A stretch of 11,946 nt of DNA from Gelatoporia subvermispora B (taxonomy: Eukaryota; Basidiomycota; Agaricomycetes; Polyporales; Gelatoporiaceae). The stretch is taken from assembly GCA_000320605.2 (NCBI GenBank), contig KB445806.1:398807-410752 (forward strand). Reading direction: 5' to 3'. Position numbers and translations under genes: made by a program. Below are positions 8,290 to 11,946 of the stretch, one piece after another; positions within the stretch are counted from its first letter, which is position 1, and each line of letters starts with the position of its first letter. The notes under the pieces were generated by a model, which was not told where the DNA came from, searched no databases, and worked only from the letters and a program-made list of their open reading frames with translations.

Positions 8290-8442
8290 CTGGTGTGCTT
8301 TTTTTAGAAGCTGTTCCAGAGCCAGGGCTTGGGAAAGTATAGGATTTTGATCCTCATCTCCAGACAAGATCTCAAAAACTTTGGCAGATATGGGTATTGG
8401 GGCATGTCTGTCAGTGTTTTTGAGAGGCAAGTGATGTTCTTG
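8290..8442 (-). CDS. Splice-bounded 51-codon exon, unknown protein
   Basis: The exon is preceded by an acceptor (CTCTTTAG) and followed by a donor (CAG then GTATAT), and is phase 0 at both ends. It encodes HLPLKNTDRHAPIPISAKVF, GDEDQNPILSQALALEQL and LKKAHQ: a Pro-rich start, then an acidic turn and a probable helix. The following intron could end at 8212 (GAATTGCAG), giving 78 nt with pyrimidine-rich sequence. Reading through instead stays open for 34 more codons (VYSCSYVLYDGCSHFEEIQS...), so intron use is not certain. No ATG begins the frame, so an upstream exon is expected but was not found. The frame is not recognised as any family. Confidence 0.5.
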
Positions 8443-8475
8443 CTAAAGAGACTTGAAATGGTGACTGGCATTTAG

Positions 8476-8613
8476 CTTGCTTTGATATGCAGCACATTAC
8501 AGGCATTATACTGGGTAGTCTCCAGTTGTTCAGGTGAACATATTGTGTACCAGATGTTGCCAGATGCTGGTGTGGAAGGGGTGATAGTTGATGTTAAAAA
8601 CATTTTGAAATAA
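8476..8613 (+). CDS. Short plus-strand coding fragment, unknown
   Basis: An open frame of 45 codons after a TAG reads STLQALYWVVSSCSGEHIVY, then QMLPDAGVEGVIVDVKNILK and TAA. Regular alternation of hydrophobic and charged residues suggests a real alpha/beta fragment. A possible acceptor (GATATGCAG at 8483-8491) would start the exon just before this stretch. There is no ATG near the beginning, so it is partial or decayed. It lies head-to-head with the minus-strand exon at 8290-8442. Confidence 0.3.
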   Translation, partial: LALICSTLQALYWVVSSCSGEHIVYQMLPDAGVEGVIVDVKNILK

Positions 8614-8687
8614 ACTGTTAACATGGGAGTATAGCTGTATTTTGGCATCTTTTACACATTTGTCACACTTGAAAGCTGCGGCAAGGC

Positions 8688-8834
8688 ATGGATGCTCAAG
8701 TGCTAACTTTAACTATCACCTTAGGACTGGCCACTATTGATAAACTTGGAGAACAAATTTCCAGAGCTATGCACAAACTTGAGTTAGTGCGAGTCCAATA
8801 CCATATCATGTCCAATGTTGTGATGGCATTGTAA
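8688..8834 (+). CDS. Small ORF, 48 aa, predicted helical
   Basis: From ATG 8688-8690 the frame reads MDAQVLTLTITLGLATIDKL, then GEQISRAMHKLELVRVQYHI, MSNVVMAL and TAA. The leucine/isoleucine spacing and the KLGEQISRAMHKLE stretch suggest a single amphipathic or coiled-coil helix. A TGA lies six codons upstream in the same frame. A CACCTTAG acceptor at 8724 offers an alternative in which only the second half is an exon. It may belong with the fragment at 8476-8613. No family recognised. Confidence 0.35.
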   Translation: MDAQVLTLTITLGLATIDKLGEQISRAMHKLELVRVQYHIMSNVVMAL

Positions 8835-9171
8835 ATTTCACACGACATCGGTTCTCAAATATGATCCATTGCACATGGCCCTAGATCAAAGTGAGTAAGC
8901 AGTGGCTATATGCTATACTTCTTGACATTGTTGATTTATTTCTGTAGTTCTGCAAAGACCAAGAACATGCAATGCAATGGAGTATTCAGAAGCAGAGCAA
9001 AGAACACAACAGAGCTTTGCATGTTTATAGGTACTGCACAAGCACAAGCCACAAGTGTTAAACTCTGAGTGAGAGTCAGGTGATTCCCCAGTCCAGAGTG
9101 ATCCAGAGCTAGACTTGGTCTAGAGCCAGTCCAGGTCTGTTGATCCTCTATCAGTGCCTTATCAGTGATCA
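8835..9171. other. No gene recognised; short palindrome at 9109-9123
   Basis: Only an unsupported minus frame spans this part. CTAGAC-TTG-GTCTAG at 9109-9123 is a perfect 6-bp inverted repeat. Its core AGACTTGGTCT differs at one base from the core of the palindrome at 6227-6243. The sequence ATCAGTG recurs several times between 9150 and 9180. Confidence 0.5.
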
Positions 9172-9648
9172 TCAGTGATGTGACTCTAGCTTTGCAGAAA
9201 CATGCAACTTGGATATAGAACAAAGAAATTTTAGGATCATTGTGATCTGCCCTAAGAGATCATGGATTCCAGGAATTATACTGGCATGTTCTCCAATAGG
9301 AGATGGTAATTTACTTATGATACAATTTCTAGCAATGGGTGGGTCTGCATGCTCCTTCGCTAGGGTAGGGAGAGATGCATCTAATGTTCTTAGCAGAGTT
9401 AAAGTAGGGCCAAGGGAGGGGGATAGTTGCAGTGGAAAGAATGAGGGCAATTCTGGTCACAAATGTAAGTATAGGTCTACATTAATATGATCTGGCAGGT
9501 CGATGCATGCAAGGAGACTTGATACTGCTAGTAGTTGTCTCCATCTATACGTTTTCCTTTCTGACAATCTCATAGCAGATATTGACCAGCAACGGTAAAA
9601 CACACACAGCTTCACTGTGACAGGAACAATGCCATCCAAGGCCCGGGA
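9172..9648 (-). pseudogene. Long minus frame with a single TGA, unknown
   Basis: One frame stays open for about 158 codons except for a TGA at 9459-9457. Upstream of the stop it reads DGIVPVTVKLCVFYRC and LSERKTYRWRQLLAVSSLLA; after it SPSLGPTLTLLRTLDASLPT, KEHADPPIARNCIISKLPSP and GIHDLLGQITMILKFLCSIS. Composition is hydrophobic with Pro and His, and no domain is recognised. The opposite strand is also open over 9209-9490, so strand assignment is uncertain; the minus frame is preferred because it extends much further. No splice-bounded edges were found. Codons are more AT-rich than in the genes at 5.3-7.4 kb. Confidence 0.3.
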
Positions 9649-9793
9649 TCAATAGATATGGATATCTCTCTATGTGATCCTCCAACTTTCAAGACCATTG
9701 GGGAAGCATACAGTGGATAAGCAATCTACGGATGTGTGCGCTCACACAGATTGCTGAACTCATAAGCTGGCAGGTAAGTGCATGCGAGGAGAC
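9492..9793. repeat. 27-bp imperfect direct repeat, 275 bp apart
   Basis: Copies at 9492-9518 and 9767-9793 both begin CTGGCAGGT and end AGGAGAC, matching at 23 of 27 positions. The first overlaps the putative minus frame; the second is noncoding. They may mark an old duplication. Between 9650 and 9766 nothing else is recognised. Confidence 0.6.
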
Positions 9794-9939
9794 CTAGGAG
9801 TAATGGAGTTACTTGAGTAAGTAATTATTGTATATATATGTCAATGGGTCAAGATGAGCGAAGATGAGTGAATATATGTAGATTTGGCTCATATGACCTG
9901 TAGGAGCCTTGCATAAAACCTTGCCATTTTGGCATCACA

Positions 9940-10314
9940 GTGGTCTCAGACTATGTGACTTTGATGCCTAGCATGCCAGCAATGCCCCTTGCCCTCAACT
10001 TTGTTCCTGCCTTCATTTGCCCATACCTGCTGCTGCCATCTTGCTACCTGGCCCATGCTCTTGCACAGTACATTGAAGATGTGCAGAACTTATGTACTGC
10101 TTCCTGCTCATTCTATCTTTCCAGTTTGCTCACTCTCTCCCGCTTAGCCCTTCTTGCCATTTCTCAGATGGCTATTGCACTGCACAACTTGTGCAGACAC
10201 GCCAGGACTCTCATATTTGCACTGCCACCCACCCCTTGTTACTGCCACTCAGACAACAATTCAATAATTATTGTGGCCCACTGCTTGCACAAGTATGCCA
10301 TTATTCAGAGCTGA
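9940..10314 (+). CDS. Hydrophobic plus-strand ORF, 124 codons, doubtful
   Basis: Open from about 9940; ATGs at 9964 and 9973 give MPSMPAMPLALNFVPAFICP and onward. It is rich in Leu, Ala, Cys and Ser with possible membrane segments (LNFVPAFICPYLLLPSCYLA and SSLLTLSRLALLAISQMAIA), ending HCLHKYAIIQS and TGA. The stretch is pyrimidine-rich on this strand, and such composition alone keeps frames open and hydrophobic. The minus strand has stops here but includes an EMARRAKRERVSKLE run before a TAG, so a decayed minus-strand gene is an alternative. No family recognised. Confidence 0.25.
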   Translation: MVSDYVTLMPSMPAMPLALNFVPAFICPYLLLPSCYLAHALAQYIEDVQNLCTASCSFYLSSLLTLSRLALLAISQMAIALHNLCRHARTLIFALPPTPCYCHSDNNSIIIVAHCLHKYAIIQS

Positions 10315-10385
10315 GCTACCAGAAAATAGGCCGAGAGACCACATCTTGGATATGGACTCAAATTGCTAAGACCCTGCAAGCCACG

Positions 10386-10894
10386 TCACTTGTCCAATGT
10401 CACACTACAAGTGCTCCGTGGTGGTGGAGCTCTCGGCATAGTACCAGGTGCGACCACAGAACGTCGACCGTCTGTTCTTGTCAAGCATACCAGTGATTGC
10501 AAGATAAGTATTGTGGCAGTACTTGGCTATGAAATACAATTGCATCAGATGGCAATAAGTTGCATCAAATTGCGGATGTTATCTTACCAGGTGTGCTTGA
10601 CAAGATCGAGCCCCTTGGGACGATCATGAGTGGGTAGTCGGCAGACTCAAATGCCTTTGTGAAATTCATTAACTCGGACTTGGACAGGCTGTATAAACCT
10701 CGCATCTTCTTGCCAAAGGTCAGAAACTCGACGCCCGGGGGCCAGCTGATAAGGATGACCTTGTACCTCGTCAGAATTAGGTATAACTTCAACCAGCGCG
10801 TATATTTGCCTCTGGGAGCCTTATACCCCGCCTATCCATTGACGTTATCATCTTCTTCTCCCATCCTTACAATTATCATCATGACTGGCTCCAT
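10386..10894 (-). CDS. Three-exon small protein of unknown family
   Basis: Exon 1 is tiny (10894-10871, MEPVMMII). A 39-nt intron (10870-10832; GTAAGG donor, ATAG acceptor) leads to exon 2 (10831-10588), which starts AGYKAPRGKYTRWLKLYLIL, continues TRYKVILISWPPGVEFLTFG and MRGLYSLSKSELMNFTKAFE, and ends ADYPLMIVPRGSILSSTP at a GTAAGA donor. The Y-K-V-x-x-x-x-W-P-x-G-V pattern followed by a helical segment recalls an uncharacterised, often repetitive basidiomycete protein family (from memory). For exon 3, an acceptor at 10527 (CTGAT branch) gives a frame ending TTTEHL at TAG 10407-10405 (129 aa in total). An acceptor at 10472 gives a Pro/Arg-rich end, MPRAPPPRSTCSVTLDK, with stop at 10388-10386 (117 aa). 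Both keep phase; splice signals favour the first. An in-frame TAG directly before exon 2 means it must be spliced or is broken. Confidence 0.5.
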
Positions 10895-10902
10895 TGCTAT
10901 TA

Positions 10903-11208
10903 ATGCCAGAACACTTCAGGTATGTTTCATGAGTTGAGCCTGTAACATCTCTAATCTTGTTCATATTTGGGACAGGATTTGGGATTATCACGTGAAGACC
11001 GTATCCCGGGACGACTTTGGCAAGGCAGTGATGGGAGCAAACTGCGGGATTATCCAGGGCAAGGGAAGTCGTGTCAAACTCATGCATGGAGATCGTACCT
11101 GGACTGTGCACAATGTAAGTTACCTGCATTCATGTTATCATTGAATGTTTACCAGAACACAGGACAGTGTCATGGCAAACAAAAAGGAAACATCATGTAC
11201 ACCGCCCA
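10903..11208 (+). CDS. Spliced plus-strand gene, 5' part, unknown family
   Basis: Exon 1 (10903-10919) encodes MPEHFR with the last codon split. Intron 1 (10920-10975, 56 nt) has GTATGT, a CTAAT branch and ACAG. Exon 2 (10976-11114) reads IWDYHVKTVSRDDFGKAVMG, then ANCGIIQGKGSRVKLMHGDR and TWTVHN. Intron 2 (11115-11162) starts GTAAGT and ends ACACAG. Exon 3 (11163-11208) reads DSVMANKKETSCTPP and meets another GTAAGT donor. Phases agree at every junction and the splice sites are near-consensus, so the model is good as far as it goes. No further plus exon or stop was found; an AATAAA at 11330-11335 could serve polyadenylation. An alternative acceptor at 11154 would give NTGQCHGKQKGNIMYTA instead. 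The exon 2 fold is not recognised. Confidence 0.55.
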
Positions 11209-11437
11209 GTAAGTAATGTCATGAAGTGAGCTGTAGTTGATGAACTTACTATGTTTTGCACATGAGTCTTCGAGGTGACTTATGCAAATATATGCTTTGG
11301 GACGCAAATACCTTCGTCCTGCGTGATTGAATAAAAGCATTCTTAGATATGCAAGCAATGTATTTTGTATATAACTTGTTAGGCGGCTGAAGACGCAATG
11401 TTGGTGATGTTTCTGATGTACAACTAGGTATAGACGT
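11209..11437. other. No exon recognised
   Basis: Follows the last donor of the plus-strand model. A candidate acceptor at about 11382 (ACTTGTTAG) leads to an early in-frame stop in the required phase. AATAAA occurs at 11330-11335 on the plus strand. Confidence 0.4.
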
Positions 11438-11938
11438 TCAGAATGCAGAAATGGCATGCATGTAGAACACGGTGGCCCTCAGCTCGATAAGGTGGCATTG
11501 CAAGAGGGCGAACTCCTCGCGCGTTCATAGAAGCCCTGTGAGCATGGTGAAGAACTGGTCCAAGAGGGTATCGTGACCCAGGGTGTGCAAGGATAAGCCA
11601 AAGGGCTCAGGAAAAAGGTTGAAGGCATTCTCCCCCAATTTAAGTTTGTCCATGTACATAGAGATAAACACATTCACCAGCTCGGGCACTGGGTGTCCAC
11701 CCCAATCGGCAGCGCAATCTCATTCAAAAGAGCAAGGTTCCGAGGGAACGACCAATGAGCCCTCTTGTAAGGTGACAAACGCAGGATCCATGTTGCCATT
11801 CTGGTTTGGCAATTTGTACGCCCAAGCTCGGTGGGCAGCTCTGGTTGCCAGACCTGGGTGATGCATGGCCACTCGTGCTCGCCCCACCACCCATCCGAGT
11901 ATACTAGAGGATCTGGGATTTTGACTAACAGGGGCCAA
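11438..11938 (-). pseudogene. Coding frame broken by two TGA codons, unknown, partial
   Basis: One minus frame runs from the window edge to a TGA at 11440-11438. Its parts are SILGWVVGRARVAMHHPGLA, AYKLPNQNGNMDPAFVTLQE and SLVVPSEPCSFE; TGA (11722-11720); DCAADWGGHPVPELVNVFIS, MDKLKLGENAFNLFPEPFGL and GHDTLLDQFFTMLTGLL; TGA (11527-11525); then TREEFALLQCHLIELRATVF and YMHA. The 64-codon middle segment and the tail are strongly protein-like, and the frame does not change across either stop. The simplest reading is a gene that acquired two nonsense mutations, each possibly CGA to TGA. There is no start codon in the window, so the 5' end lies to the right. The family is not recognised. The convergent plus-strand model ends about 230 bp away. 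Confidence 0.6.
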
Positions 11939-11946
11939 GGCACACA

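Noticed and set aside
10848..11129. 93-codon minus-strand frame opposite the plus exons
   Set aside because: The plus strand over the same bases has consensus splice sites at both exon ends and phase agreement; the minus frame has neither.

Overview
The window looks like gene-poor, repeat-rich DNA of a filamentous fungus, most likely a mushroom-forming basidiomycete. Three things point there. Coding stretches are short and split by small introns (39 to 87 nt; most 48 to 78) with GTAAGT/GTATGT-type donors, CTNAY-like branch sites and YAG acceptors. The left end carries a decayed Helitron of the type common in basidiomycetes. One fragment resembles the C-terminal half of a RING finger followed by the tail usual in agaricomycete RING proteins. 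No rRNA, tRNA, CRISPR array or bacterial-style operon was seen. All family calls come from reading the sequence, not from a search.

Layout, left to right. 1-250: array of imperfect 19-bp palindromes about every 30 bp. 453-2564 (minus): fossil Helitron Rep/helicase polyprotein, missing its helicase half, with stops, frameshifts and an internal deletion; blocks remain in the right order. 3030-3602 (minus): weak Ser-rich coding remnant. 3603-5178: nothing recognised apart from a short direct repeat. 5179-6049 (minus): broken multi-exon Cys-rich gene of unknown family running into a RING-type tail. 6227-6516: four copies of a 17-bp palindrome. 6717-7412 (minus): the best intact gene candidate, two exons, 202 residues, acidic. 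7949-8442 (minus) and 8476-8834 (plus): small coding fragments pointing away from each other. 9172-9648 (minus): long frame broken by one TGA. 9940-10314 (plus): weak hydrophobic ORF. 10386-10894 (minus) and 10903-11208 (plus): two spliced models whose start codons lie 8 bp apart. 11438-11938 (minus): coding frame interrupted by two TGA codons.

I see no coherent pathway. The picture is an accessory or heterochromatin-like island in which a dead Helitron, uncharacterised multi-exon families (probably repetitive in the genome) and palindromic repeats sit together, with varying decay. The most notable points are the Cys-rich/RING chimera, the near-touching divergent start codons, the two palindromic repeat families, and the fact that all four nonsense codons interrupting the non-Helitron frames described here are TGA.
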